Counted from the stretch's first letter, positions 7,739 to 17,704 are shown. The stretch: 52,849 nucleotides of DNA from Prevotella sp. (GCA_017556145.1 JAFZCU010000221.1:1-52849), one strand, 5' to 3'. Notes: generated by a model from the letters alone, not told the origin. Program-made: numbers and translations.

Positions 7739-9618
7739 TAATACATATTCAGATCGTGCACAAAGAAATAGTTGTAATAGAAGGTATGTCCGAAGCGTGA
7801 ATAGAAGATAGGCCGCATCTCATCCTCGCTGGAACTCGTGGCATTATTGGCCAGATCCATAAGTGCCGCATAGTCGCGCTTCACCTGTTCGTCGAATGGC
7901 ATCCTGCTGATATCGACCTCATGTTCCAGATTGCCATACAGATAGGCAGCCTCCTGATAGTGTGTCGGCATACGCTGACCGGGATGACTGCTCGCATATT
8001 CAAAGAACCGGGGCCAGAACATCTGGATATCCTTCATCCACAAGGCGGCCAGCAACGACTGCTCCTGATAGAGCGGGTTGTCGCTATGGCTTCTCACAAA
8101 CCGCTCCATGATAAACTTCTCCACCATCATCTGGTCGGCACCCAGGTAGTCACCTCCCGTCATCAGTTGGAGGATGGGTGCAAACTCCTTGCTCGATTGC
8201 AGTTGGTTGGGATGGCCGATATAGCGCTCATACCGCTCAGCCCAGGCCTTTTGATAGCGGGTATGCTTCAGCAGCGAGGCATATTTCCGGGCCTCCTGTT
8301 GCTCGCCAGTCACAATGGCACAGCGCAGGAGATATTTCAGATAGTCGGCACGCCAGCCAAACTCAACGCCCTCCTCCATACACCACCGATGGCAATAGTT
8401 GGCAAGACCGTAGTTGTAATACATACTGCATCCCACGACCTGCATCATACGCACCGGCACAGGCGAATCACAAAGCTTCGAACCGTCAAGATAGCGAAAC
8501 ATCTCATCACCCTGACGACCTAACCGGAACAGAGCCAGATTCCTCATCATCACAATGGCACGGGTGGGTTCCACGGTGTCGCCTATCTCCTGATCAAGCA
8601 CCCCCTGCCAGTCAAGCCGTTCCATGCACTGCTGCATACGGAATTCCTTATGGAAATTGTGGTCCTTATACCAGAAACGGTAGACGCTATAGCCAGCCAT
8701 CGCCACTACGACCAAGTGGATAAGAATCCATTTGACCGTCTTGCGGGCAGAACCTCCCGACTTTCCGTGCTTCCGGGATTTTCCTGCGTTTTCAGGTTCC
8801 ACGGCTTTCACCCACATCCCATACATCGCTGCCAGGAACACCAGCGAGGCGACAAGCACATAATAGGGAATATAATAGGCACTCAGTTCCCTGTCGACCC
8901 AATACATCGGTAAGCCCGTCCACCAGATATTCTGGATGCCGGTCTGACAGAACACATAGTTATAATAGAACAACGGCCAGAACACGATTGACAAAACTGT
9001 GACTACCGACCCAATAATACGATCAGTAAGCGGCAGTTTCTCCACGCGCCACACAAGCACACCCATCACCAGCGCAGCCACAAGACCATAGAAGCCGATA
9101 ATCGGATAGAGCACGCCTGTACAAACGAATATATAGACAGACCGCAAATAATACTTAGTCGGTAACAACCTGAACAGCCAAACAGACAGCACTGCCACCG
9201 TGGTGCCGATCGCTGCTGCAAAGAAATGACCACGCAACTTCAGGTAATAGATCCAATAGCCAACATCCACATTCATAATGATGACAGCAGCCAAAGGAAT
9301 AAGCAAAACGGCAGTCCACTTGACAGGTATGCGGAAGGTGCGCCAGATAACCAACATGAGCAATGCCCACCACATGGTAAGCAATGTTACCCCCAACCAT
9401 GGGACATAGAAAAACTCAGTGAAATAACAGCCCAGATAGGTCAGCAACCATCCGGAGGTCACCATCTGCTGTCTCAGAAACAGCGGCGTGTCCAAAAACA
9501 GATTCATCTCCTGCGCCTTCCACAATAGTCCCTGCTCGTAACCAAGCAGACAGCAGGCAGTGGTCACCAGAGCCACCACGACCAAAGCAGGACTTAACAG
9601 TTTCAGTTTATCTTTCAT
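7738..9618 (-). CDS. Polytopic membrane protein with helical C-terminal half (DUF6057-like)
   Basis: 626 residues. Residues of about 5-285 hold some 8-9 hydrophobic segments (for instance LLSPALVVVALVTTACCLL, WLGVTLLTMWWALLMLVIW and YVLVASLVFLAAMYGMW), then one more near 300-315. The remaining C-terminal part (about 330-626) is soluble, rich in aromatic and helical segments like tetratricopeptide-type repeats. I recognise it as resembling Bacteroidetes DUF6057 proteins, which have no known function; this is from memory of the family's look, not from a search. It is the first gene of the operon with the haem-motif propeller lipoprotein and the CotH protein and has its own promoter at 9645. No transport motif is seen. 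Confidence 0.68.
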   Translation of the reverse strand: MKDKLKLLSPALVVVALVTTACCLLGYEQGLLWKAQEMNLFLDTPLFLRQQMVTSGWLLTYLGCYFTEFFYVPWLGVTLLTMWWALLMLVIWRTFRIPVKWTAVLLIPLAAVIIMNVDVGYWIYYLKLRGHFFAAAIGTTVAVLSVWLFRLLPTKYYLRSVYIFVCTGVLYPIIGFYGLVAALVMGVLVWRVEKLPLTDRIIGSVVTVLSIVFWPLFYYNYVFCQTGIQNIWWTGLPMYWVDRELSAYYIPYYVLVASLVFLAAMYGMWVKAVEPENAGKSRKHGKSGGSARKTVKWILIHLVVVAMAGYSVYRFWYKDHNFHKEFRMQQCMERLDWQGVLDQEIGDTVEPTRAIVMMRNLALFRLGRQGDEMFRYLDGSKLCDSPVPVRMMQVVGCSMYYNYGLANYCHRWCMEEGVEFGWRADYLKYLLRCAIVTGEQQEARKYASLLKHTRYQKAWAERYERYIGHPNQLQSSKEFAPILQLMTGGDYLGADQMMVEKFIMERFVRSHSDNPLYQEQSLLAALWMKDIQMFWPRFFEYASSHPGQRMPTHYQEAAYLYGNLEHEVDISRMPFDEQVKRDYAALMDLANNATSSSEDEMRPIFYSRFGHTFYYNYFFVHDLNMY

Positions 9619-9644
9619 TTCCTTGTTAATTGCGATATCGGCTG

Positions 9645-9652
9645 CAAAGATA
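9645..9652 (-). promoter_or_regulatory. -7 element of the membrane protein-propeller-CotH operon
   Basis: Minus-strand TATCTTTG, 26 bases upstream of the ATG at 9618. It begins two bases after the T-run of the previous terminator. Confidence 0.55.
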
Positions 9653-9657
9653 CAAAA

Positions 9658-9685
9658 AAAGTGGCGAACCGAAGTCCGCCACTTT
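9658..9685 (-). terminator. Strong terminator with UUCG tetraloop after the 1258-residue gene
   Basis: A 12-base stem (one G-U pair) closed by C(UUCG)G on the minus strand and followed by seven T. It is 17 bases after the stop at 9703. This is a textbook intrinsic terminator. Confidence 0.88.
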
Positions 9686-9702
9686 CGTTTTTTTTCAAAA
9701 AA

Positions 9703-12700
9703 TTATTTCACAATCACCTTTTCTGTCTTGACTGAGCCATCGCTCATCACTTTCTTCAGGATCGTGACACCCTTCTGGGCCTTGATCAGGCGACGGCCGT
9801 TGAGATCGAACAGCTGGATGGCGCGAACCTTGGCGGCTGCAGGCGCATCAAGCGTCTCAATACCAGCATAAGCCTCCTCATAAGCCTTCGCATAATCGAA
9901 GCCGGTTGCAGGAGCAATCAGATAAACACGTACCTCATTGAAGAAGGTATGCGAACCCTGACCGGCATTGACACCCAATGTCAGGATGCCGTCTGTCACC
10001 ACCACGCTTTCAATATCAAGATTGCCAAGACCACCAACGATTGGGAATGCCTGACCGATTTCTCCAGCAAAGGCGGCAAGTTCCTCTTCAGAAGAGGTCT
10101 TTGCATAGAAATAAGTATCCGACAAATCGGTATCACTCATACGCTCACCGAAGGCAGCACTCAGTGTATAGATACCAGCAGGCAGGTTTTCGATGGTCTG
10201 CTCTACGCGATAGCTGCCACCCCATGTCTGGAACATGCAGTCCTCAGCAATCTCGTTATTACCCTTCGGCTGACCCCAGCCAACAGTCAGACCAGGCTTG
10301 CTATAGCCCTCCGGTGTAATCCAGGCAGGAACATTCTCCTCAGTGACATTCATGTTGTCCTGCTGCTTGTAGATATTCGGGTTCTTCACAAACACCGTCA
10401 TGTCATATCTGTCCGTAGTGACATCACCCGTCTCCTCATTCACAGTTTCCTGGAACAATGTATTATCGGCATTCTTCAACTGGCCATAGAGCTCTACCTT
10501 GATGCGGTTCTTGATCTCGTCGGCCAGATTGTCATCATCCGTCAGCACATTATTAGCAGCCACAATCAACGGATCGTTTTCAGCCACGCCAAGGCTCTTC
10601 AGGGCCTCAGCACCCAAACGGATGCGCTCAACCAATACAGCCACACCAGTGCCCTTGCCACCATTAGAATTCTCAGGCTCAGACTTACCCTCAGTGAAGA
10701 GCAACGAAGCGGTATTAGCACTATTCGTCAGTTCCTCGATAGCTGCGATCAGAGCAGCGTCATCCGTCAGCACGTCATAGGTATATACAAGAACGGCACT
10801 CTCCGGATTCTCAGGATCCTCGTTCACCCATTCTGAACTACCATTGTACTTGGCAACAAGGTCTTTCAACTGATTATAGAGGTCGGTGTGAGCGAACTTG
10901 TTCTCTGCATTCTGGCGAACCACATCAATAGCCTTCTTGATCTGCGTATCATAAGAATCACAGTTTACACGGTGATCTTTCACTGCCTGAGTAGCGGCAT
11001 CAAGTGTAGCAGCAGCATTCTTGAACTTAGAAGGAGCGGTATAGCCGTCCATCTCAGCCTCATACTTCGTGATAGCTGCTACCAGTGCATCATAGGTAGC
11101 ACCAGCATAGCGCTCACCGCCATTCTCATCACGAGCAGTCTTGGCATTGTCAAGAGCAGTGGTCAGCAGCAGGATTTCCTCCAGACCCATAGCATCCGGC
11201 ATATACTTCATGGCAGGCTTTGCAAGAATATTCTCCATATAAACAGGATCACCTGTCTCACTACCTGATGATGTCCAACGGAGGATAAAGTTACCAGAAG
11301 TCTCAGGATAGAATTGGAATGTGTACTGTGCAGAACCGTTCACAGCGGCTGTACTACCATTTACATCAGGCTTATTGTCAACCACCTTGACGAAGACAGA
11401 CTCTTCAGCCTGACCATCAGCACCAGCGGTATAAACCTCGAAGCGTGTCTTCGTGCCATTGCTCTTCCACATAGCCGTATTAAAGCTGATATCATAACGC
11501 TTGCCAGCCTCCAGTGTCAGGGCATAGCCCTCTGTGCTTCCATACTCAGCATAACCTTCACGATAATAGAGACCCTTTGTGAAGTCACCACCGGCAGCGA
11601 AATCGAACATACGTGAGCCGGAACTAACAGAAGTACCAGCAGGACGATCCTCTGAGCCGAATCTTACGAACCAACCTTCAGGAATTGTGTTAGCAGGTGT
11701 CGATGCGAAATAGTCGGGCAGCATATCCTTCGGCTGGTCGGTAATCTCAGTCTTACCAATACCTACATAATAAGTAGTATCGCCATACACAGTCTCGTCG
11801 ATCTTGAACGACGGATAGATCTTTGTCACATGGATGGTGTATTTACCCGTAGGCAGGTCATCGCCCTCACGTACCAAAGTAATCTCCTCAGCAAAGCCGT
11901 CTGAAGGAACCACGCTAAGAGCCTTACCATTCAGAGTAGCCTTCAAGGCTGCTGCATCCACCTTCTTATCGAAAGTCAGATGGAACTCCTTAATGCTATT
12001 GGGCAGGTTGAATGAACCATCCTCAGGATCAGCAGCAATCACGATAGGTGTTTCGAGATCATAAGGATAAACATCATCGTATTCATATTCCAGATTTTCA
12101 TTATAGCTTGCTGTTTCCGTAAAATCTTTCACATCACTACCAGCACTTGGACCAGAGGTATAAACCACATGATAAGCAGCATCTGTTGGATTCTTGAAAG
12201 AAACCTCAACAACATCACCTTCGCTAAGCGATTCTTCTGTGAAAATGTAGAAACGACCGTCAGCATAGGCCTCTACCGAGAACACCGGCACGGGCTCGCC
12301 GTTAGCAGTCACCGTGACACAGTCATTAGGATAAACCAGACGAGGTCTGCCACCGTTCCTCACCAGCTCAGGAAGATTCGTCTCAAAACCGAAGTCCACC
12401 TTGATGGCCTCATTAGAGAACTCAAGGGCCGTACCCAGCTTGAAGATCTCGAACACAATATTGTCAAAGTAGTAGTTGTTGGCATCTGCCAATTCGCTCA
12501 AGTTGAAAGCGATAGACTGGAACAGTCCGCCCTCGCTGTTAGGACCGGCCTGATCAGCAGTCACCACATCTTCTGTGGAGAATGTCTGCCAGTCGGAAGT
12601 AAACTGCAAGTCACCCAACATGGCATACCAGATATACTTACTCGGTTCAGCGTGTGCCTGTGTACTGACCTTGGCATCGGCATCGGCACGATAGTTGAAT

Positions 12701-13479
12701 GTCAGGCGATACTTGGTTCCTGCGGGAACCGTCTCGTTGAAGCGGAACCAGAATTGGTTATCCCAAGCCTCAGCCTCCTTGGCGGTAGCCTCGACCTTGA
12801 TACCACGGCTGCCGTCATAACCGACACCATCAGTTATGACAGAAGGCTCTGGAGCTTCACCATGCACCTTTGTGAAGAAACTGCTCACATCGTCACCTTC
12901 CATGTTGCTGTTGTTAATCAGGTTGGTCCATCCCACTTTCTGACCACCTTCTGCCTTCTCAGCCTCAATGCTCGTCAGAATGGCATTCGTATTGTAGGTA
13001 GGGCCCTTAACAGAGTGAATTCTCACAAAACCCCAGTCCTTGGCGATCTTCTTCAGGTCGATCACATACGTCTCGCCATCCACTGTATAGTAATCCTCTG
13101 CCCATGTACCGGCATTGGGGATGACCAAACATTGCGATGCCGACTTATCAGAATTGAACTGACCGTTATCGGCAGTACGGTTGATGAAGATACGAGGGTT
13201 CAGGCTCGAATCCTCTGCCCTCGCCGTAATGTAGAGCTTAGAATAAGCGGCAAGGTCGATGCCCGCATTACAACTGGGGTCACCGAACACGGTGCTTGCC
13301 GGCTCTTCTATGAGGTATTGGGCACCCTCAAACTGCGCGCCCTGGACGGCATTCACCCCCCAACCCTCATAAGTATAAAACATGTCTGCTGTCAGCGGAA
13401 CACGCTCACCTGCAGTCGCTGTTGCAGCACATAGCACAACGGCTACGAGCGCAACCAGAAATTGGTAAGTTTTTCTCAT
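9703..13479 (-). CDS. Giant secreted multi-domain protein, carbohydrate-binding-like, with sorting tail
   Basis: 1258 residues, signal peptide ending CAATATA. Domains as read: a beta-sandwich (about 25-175); a CBM4/9-like sandwich (about 183-350) with NLINNSNMEGDD and YRLTFNYRADADA; an Ig-like SbsA-type domain (about 490-585, FHLTFDKKVDAAAL); another sandwich (about 590-750); a helical region with FIVAR-like repeats (about 755-1000, YDALVAAITKYEAEMDGY); a sandwich (about 1040-1190, GGSYRVEQTIENLPAGIYTL); and a C-terminal tail IQLFDLNGRRLIKAQKGVTI like type IX secretion cargo. No catalytic motif was recognised, so a surface-anchored glycan-binding or scaffold role is inferred. It lies between HTCS 1 and the membrane-protein operon with its own promoter and terminator. 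Function remains unproven. Confidence 0.72.
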   Translation of the reverse strand: MRKTYQFLVALVAVVLCAATATAGERVPLTADMFYTYEGWGVNAVQGAQFEGAQYLIEEPASTVFGDPSCNAGIDLAAYSKLYITARAEDSSLNPRIFINRTADNGQFNSDKSASQCLVIPNAGTWAEDYYTVDGETYVIDLKKIAKDWGFVRIHSVKGPTYNTNAILTSIEAEKAEGGQKVGWTNLINNSNMEGDDVSSFFTKVHGEAPEPSVITDGVGYDGSRGIKVEATAKEAEAWDNQFWFRFNETVPAGTKYRLTFNYRADADAKVSTQAHAEPSKYIWYAMLGDLQFTSDWQTFSTEDVVTADQAGPNSEGGLFQSIAFNLSELADANNYYFDNIVFEIFKLGTALEFSNEAIKVDFGFETNLPELVRNGGRPRLVYPNDCVTVTANGEPVPVFSVEAYADGRFYIFTEESLSEGDVVEVSFKNPTDAAYHVVYTSGPSAGSDVKDFTETASYNENLEYEYDDVYPYDLETPIVIAADPEDGSFNLPNSIKEFHLTFDKKVDAAALKATLNGKALSVVPSDGFAEEITLVREGDDLPTGKYTIHVTKIYPSFKIDETVYGDTTYYVGIGKTEITDQPKDMLPDYFASTPANTIPEGWFVRFGSEDRPAGTSVSSGSRMFDFAAGGDFTKGLYYREGYAEYGSTEGYALTLEAGKRYDISFNTAMWKSNGTKTRFEVYTAGADGQAEESVFVKVVDNKPDVNGSTAAVNGSAQYTFQFYPETSGNFILRWTSSGSETGDPVYMENILAKPAMKYMPDAMGLEEILLLTTALDNAKTARDENGGERYAGATYDALVAAITKYEAEMDGYTAPSKFKNAAATLDAATQAVKDHRVNCDSYDTQIKKAIDVVRQNAENKFAHTDLYNQLKDLVAKYNGSSEWVNEDPENPESAVLVYTYDVLTDDAALIAAIEELTNSANTASLLFTEGKSEPENSNGGKGTGVAVLVERIRLGAEALKSLGVAENDPLIVAANNVLTDDDNLADEIKNRIKVELYGQLKNADNTLFQETVNEETGDVTTDRYDMTVFVKNPNIYKQQDNMNVTEENVPAWITPEGYSKPGLTVGWGQPKGNNEIAEDCMFQTWGGSYRVEQTIENLPAGIYTLSAAFGERMSDTDLSDTYFYAKTSSEEELAAFAGEIGQAFPIVGGLGNLDIESVVVTDGILTLGVNAGQGSHTFFNEVRVYLIAPATGFDYAKAYEEAYAGIETLDAPAAAKVRAIQLFDLNGRRLIKAQKGVTILKKVMSDGSVKTEKVIVK

Positions 13480-13529
13480 GTTGTTAAAGTTTTAAATGAA
13501 AGTTAATAAAAAAATAGAAATTTCTGCTG

Positions 13530-13537
13530 CAAAGGTA
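13530..13537 (-). promoter_or_regulatory. -7 element of the 1258-residue protein gene
   Basis: Minus-strand TACCTTTG fits TAnnTTTG and lies 50 bases upstream of the ATG at 13479. Confidence 0.5.
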
Positions 13538-13603
13538 TATAATAACCTACATACACGTTTTTCCAATTGTTTCATTTGCTTTCATTTTTGTGTTCATATT
13601 ACA

Positions 13604-13638
13604 AAAATCCCGCCTTTCTCCAGGAAAAGCGGGATTTT
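13604..13638 (-). terminator. Terminator after HTCS 1
   Basis: AAAATCCCGC (13604-13613) pairs with GCGGGATTTT (13629-13638). It is 21 bases after the HTCS 1 stop at 13660; on the minus strand the hairpin ends in a T-run. Confidence 0.78.
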
Positions 13639-13659
13639 CAAAACAAAATGAGACAAATA

Positions 13660-16600
13660 TTAAACACCTGACTCCCGTTCTGCATATTCCGACGGTGCCA
13701 CACCGAAGTGCTTGCGGAAGATGGTGGAGAAGTGAGCCAGGTTGGAGAATCCCACCGTATAGGCCACCTGTGTCACATTTATCTTCTGCTCTTTCAGGAG
13801 TCTTGCCGCCTGTTCCAAACGGATGTTACGTATAAACTCGCTGGTGGAGATGCCCGTGAGTTCCTTCATTTTGCGATGCAGCTGCACGCGGCTGATGCCC
13901 ACCTCCTGCGTCAGGCGCTCCACATTGAAGTCGCTGTCGGAAATATTCTTGTTAATACACTTCATAATCCGTTCCATCAGCACCTCGTCGTTGCCCCGCA
14001 CCTCCGGCTGCTCCACCTTGTCGGCCTGTGCCTGCTGGGCACCCGAATACTTGCCCTTCAACCGGAGCCGGCTCTGCACCAGATTCTCAATCACCATGTG
14101 CAACTCCTCCATGTCGAATGGTTTTGCCAAGAAAGCGTCGGCACCGCGTTCCAGGCCCTCCAAACGATTAGCCACATCGGCCTTCGAGGTGAGCATGATC
14201 ACCGGTATATGCGAGATGTTGATATTCGTCTTGACCATCCTCAACATGGTGAAGCCGTCCATCTCAGGCATCATTACATCGCTCACCACGACATCATATT
14301 CGTTGGTCAGTAGTTCCTTCAGACCCTCCTTGCCGTTCGGACAGATGCCGAACCTGTAATATCGGCCCAATTCCGACGACACATACCGCGCCATCTCCAG
14401 GTCATCGTCGACGATGAGTACACGGTATTTCGACGACGAGGTCCTAACACGCGTCTGAGCCGTTTCCATCTGTGCCTCCAGTTCCTCCGGTTTGAGGTGG
14501 TCTTTGCCCAACGGCAGACGAACGGTAAACACCGCCCCACTGGCATCCGTGCGGTTGCGGGCCTCGATCGTACCGTGGTGCATCGCGACAATCATCTTAC
14601 ACAGGTTCAGACCAATGCCCGTACCGTTGATATGCATCCGCCGCGCGTTGGTGCCCTGGTAGAAACGGTCAAAGATATGCTTCAGGCTATCGTCATCGAT
14701 GCCCACGCCGTTATCCGCAATGGAGAGTTCGAGCATCTCATCGACGCGCGTCAGGCCGACGGTCACCTCACCATTGTCGTTGCTGTATTTGAAGGCATTC
14801 GAGAGCAGATTCGAGATTACCTTGTCAAACTGCGTCCGGTCGATCCAGGCATCCAGACGATCCAGCCCCTCATGATCGAAGGTGAAACGGATGTGGCGCT
14901 CCTTGGCTGGGAAATCAAACATCCTGCAGACACCTTCGGTAAAGGCGATGATGTCGGTCTGCTGACAATGCAGCTGCATCTGCTGCTTATCAATCTTCCG
15001 CACGTCGAGGATCTGATTCACCAGATTCAGGATGCGCTGGGCATTATGCTCGATTGTATCGACGGCAGGATCCGGCGCGGCCTTGATCTTCTTCAGGGCC
15101 GACAGGATGATCGTCAGCGGAGAGCGGATATCGTGGGTGGCGTTAATCAGAAACTTCATCTTCTCCTCATCCATCTGCCGGTTGGCCCGCCGACGGTAAC
15201 TGTAGACGAGCAGGCCCACAAGGGCTGCCAACGCCAGCAGATACAGGCAATAGGCCCACGTCGTGCGGTACCACGGTGGCGTCACCTCAATAGTGATGGT
15301 TTTCGTCTCGGAACAGAGGTCACCCGCACGCGCCCGTATCTGTATCGGATATACACCAGGCTGCAGATGGCTCAACTGGATAACATTGATACCCTGCGGA
15401 TTACGCACCCAAGATCCGTTTCCCACACAGTATTCATATACTACACCGCGCGGATTGTTGAAGTCGAGCAGCGAGAATTCCAGCGTCAGCTCCGTCTCCA
15501 TATAGGATACTTTGAAACGGTCAGAGCCAATGACAGGCCTCGACTCATGTCCGGCGATGGTGAAACCCGTCAGCTGCACATCTTTCAGTTCAGTCCTGCT
15601 GCTCACTACATTCGACGGGCGGAAACCAACCAAACCGTCGTTAGTGGCAAAATAGATAAAGTCATCATCGGTATGGAGGCCCACACAGTTGACATACTCC
15701 CTTGTGATCAAGCCATTGCCATTGACATGGCTAACGTATGTATTCTTACTGACGTCATACTGCCAAAGACCCATCGGCGTGGAACACCAGATATCGCCAT
15801 TGTCAGCCTCAACAATGTAGCCTATCACCTTGTCACTCATCGCCTCCACAAGCTGCGGCTCTACAGATTCCTTATAAACATACAACCCCTCATCCGTACC
15901 AATCAGGATTTCACCGCGACTTGTTGCACAAAGGGAATTGCACTTCACATGCGTCAACTGCTGCAGCCACCCTTGCGACAGGAAACTGTCAGTTTGGGGA
16001 TCATAGCACGACAAACCATCAGAGGTAGCCAGCCAGATACGTCCTTCATGATCGGGTTTCATGGCCAACACCCAGTCGTTACAGATATGGCCACGTAGCG
16101 AATCGCGGTCGGCAGAACGGAAATTACGCAATTGTCCCGTGTGCGGGTTATAGATACAGAAACCTTTGGAATAGGTCGAAATATAGATATTACCGGCATC
16201 GTCGCTGGTCATATCGTTAAACTTGTCGCAATCGAAGGTAACCTGCTTCTGGCTGCGGCCCGTGGCAGGATCATAAGCATAAAGGGCATCACCAGTGCCT
16301 ACCCAATAGTGTTTCTGCTTGTCGCGGAAAATAAACTCTGGATTCGGTGGACAGGCTGGTTTGGCCACAATACGGCCCTGACGGTTGAAACCGTAAATGC
16401 CATTGCCCTGAACCGTTACCCAAATCATACCACCGTCGCCCTCACACACCGATGACACCGTTGAACCAATGTCCACACCTTGGGCGCTGAAGCTCATGGT
16501 TCTGAACTGAGGAGGGATATGACGCAAATGAACCAAGCCCTTGGAATAACAGGCAATCCACAAATTACCGTTACGATCTTCGTTGATATCCCATATCTTG

Positions 16601-17478
16601 GCAGTATTCAGGTCGATGCCCCAGGCTATACACTCCACACGTTCTACTTTCAGGCTGTTTTTGGGAAGACGGAACAGACCGTCCCCGCGCGTACCTATAT
16701 ATATATCACCTACATGATCACGGAAAGCACTAGCCAGAATGATATTACCTCCAAGGGCAGACATATCAAACGGAGCCGGCTTCAGAACACCATCTGCATA
16801 AACAGAGATGCCATGCAGGCTAACCACCAGCATCTCATCATTACGTTCGATAATAGTTATCACATTGCCCTGGGCTGACTTCATCTCAATAACGTTACCA
16901 TCAGGTTCCCGCATGGTCACGACATCACCGAAGCCACTTTTCCAGAAACGTCCCTTGCCGTCGCACATGAAACAATTGAAAAAGCGGTTCTGCCCAGAGG
17001 TTGTAAAGCCATCCTCAACATAGGCCAACTGTTCATCTTGCAATTTAAACAGACCATAGCCTGCCGTAGCGACAAACAGCTGTCCCTTATCACACTGGGT
17101 GATGCATGAGACACGGGGTGATACATGACCCTCAAACGTATAATGCACAAACGCACCAGTCGCGTAGTCATAACGATCCAGGCCCTTGGCGGTGCCAACC
17201 CAAAGACGGCCCTCACTGTCGCAGAACATACTTGAGATATCATTATTGCCAAGCGATGTGGAATCATTCTGATGATGCAGGAATGGCGTAAAACGATACC
17301 CGTCGAAACGGTTCAGACCATATTCCGTTCCCACCCAGATATAGCCGTACTGGTCCTGACAGACCTTATTGACAAGACCACTGGTAAACCGCTCTGAAAA
17401 ATAGAAATGCCCCATCTGCGCCTGCACCGGCAACAGTGCAGTGAAAACAGCGATGATAAAAAAAACAATCCTTTTCAT
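13660..17478 (-). CDS. Hybrid two-component system (HTCS) sensor-regulator 1
   Basis: 1272 residues in one chain. A signal peptide (LLPVQA) is followed by some 14 periplasmic two-component-propeller repeats (YGYIWVGTEYGLNRFDGY, GRLWVGTAKGLDRYD and so on, to about 630), a Y_Y_Y domain (about 660-735), a membrane helix (about 740-760), HisKA with His782 in INATHDIRSPLT, HATPase (NLLSNAFKY; DNGVGID; GTGIGLNLC), a receiver with Asp1067 in VVVSDVMMPEMDG and Lys in FLAKPF, and an AraC helix-turn-helix (about 1170-1270). All key residues are present. HTCS proteins bind released oligosaccharides in the periplasm and switch on nearby SusCD genes. It is divergent from the FAS1-SusC-SusD operon, which it most likely controls. 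Its promoter is a good match (17530-17561). Confidence 0.95.
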   Translation of the reverse strand: MKRIVFFIIAVFTALLPVQAQMGHFYFSERFTSGLVNKVCQDQYGYIWVGTEYGLNRFDGYRFTPFLHHQNDSTSLGNNDISSMFCDSEGRLWVGTAKGLDRYDYATGAFVHYTFEGHVSPRVSCITQCDKGQLFVATAGYGLFKLQDEQLAYVEDGFTTSGQNRFFNCFMCDGKGRFWKSGFGDVVTMREPDGNVIEMKSAQGNVITIIERNDEMLVVSLHGISVYADGVLKPAPFDMSALGGNIILASAFRDHVGDIYIGTRGDGLFRLPKNSLKVERVECIAWGIDLNTAKIWDINEDRNGNLWIACYSKGLVHLRHIPPQFRTMSFSAQGVDIGSTVSSVCEGDGGMIWVTVQGNGIYGFNRQGRIVAKPACPPNPEFIFRDKQKHYWVGTGDALYAYDPATGRSQKQVTFDCDKFNDMTSDDAGNIYISTYSKGFCIYNPHTGQLRNFRSADRDSLRGHICNDWVLAMKPDHEGRIWLATSDGLSCYDPQTDSFLSQGWLQQLTHVKCNSLCATSRGEILIGTDEGLYVYKESVEPQLVEAMSDKVIGYIVEADNGDIWCSTPMGLWQYDVSKNTYVSHVNGNGLITREYVNCVGLHTDDDFIYFATNDGLVGFRPSNVVSSRTELKDVQLTGFTIAGHESRPVIGSDRFKVSYMETELTLEFSLLDFNNPRGVVYEYCVGNGSWVRNPQGINVIQLSHLQPGVYPIQIRARAGDLCSETKTITIEVTPPWYRTTWAYCLYLLALAALVGLLVYSYRRRANRQMDEEKMKFLINATHDIRSPLTIILSALKKIKAAPDPAVDTIEHNAQRILNLVNQILDVRKIDKQQMQLHCQQTDIIAFTEGVCRMFDFPAKERHIRFTFDHEGLDRLDAWIDRTQFDKVISNLLSNAFKYSNDNGEVTVGLTRVDEMLELSIADNGVGIDDDSLKHIFDRFYQGTNARRMHINGTGIGLNLCKMIVAMHHGTIEARNRTDASGAVFTVRLPLGKDHLKPEELEAQMETAQTRVRTSSSKYRVLIVDDDLEMARYVSSELGRYYRFGICPNGKEGLKELLTNEYDVVVSDVMMPEMDGFTMLRMVKTNINISHIPVIMLTSKADVANRLEGLERGADAFLAKPFDMEELHMVIENLVQSRLRLKGKYSGAQQAQADKVEQPEVRGNDEVLMERIMKCINKNISDSDFNVERLTQEVGISRVQLHRKMKELTGISTSEFIRNIRLEQAARLLKEQKINVTQVAYTVGFSNLAHFSTIFRKHFGVAPSEYAERESGV

Positions 17479-17529
17479 TAGTTATATGGCAAAACTATGT
17501 TGGTACTGCTTTTGATTTGAATAACGGCA

Positions 17530-17561
17530 CAAAGATACATAAAAAAAACTAAAGAACCAAA
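17530..17561 (-). promoter_or_regulatory. Promoter of HTCS 1
   Basis: On the minus strand: TTTG (17561-17558), a 20-base gap, TATCTTTG (17537-17530). This is an exact match to the Bacteroidetes vegetative promoter form, with an expected leader of about 45 bases. Confidence 0.75.
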
Positions 17562-17590
17562 TTTATAGGCAAATTATTTTTATTTGCATC

Positions 17591-17698
17591 AAAAAAAACG
17601 GCCACCGATATTCACATATGGGTTGGCCGCAAAACTTAGTTTTACCATAACTAATGCTAATATACTACTTATGAAGTTTACTACCGTATTTCCATTTC
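17591..17698 (-). ncRNA. Candidate small RNA between HTCS 1 and the operon
   Basis: A minus-strand TAACTTTG (17712-17705) would start a transcript near 17698. About 70 bases later comes a hairpin: CGGCCA (17599-17604) with TGGCCG (17624-17629), extended inwards by CC/GG and ATAT-TCAC-ATAT, followed by eight T. This gives an RNA of about 108 bases ending before the HTCS promoter. No -33 box is clear and the boundaries are estimates. It could instead be the 3' end of a long-range leader or a fossil. No known RNA family is recognised. Confidence 0.42.
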
Positions 17699-17704
17699 CG
17701 GCTG

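Noticed and set aside
17589..17648. Small frame for a 19-residue peptide (MVKLSFAANPYVNIGGRFF)
   Set aside because: It runs through the hairpin and T-run of the candidate small RNA, so the message would end before the stop codon; no supporting start context.
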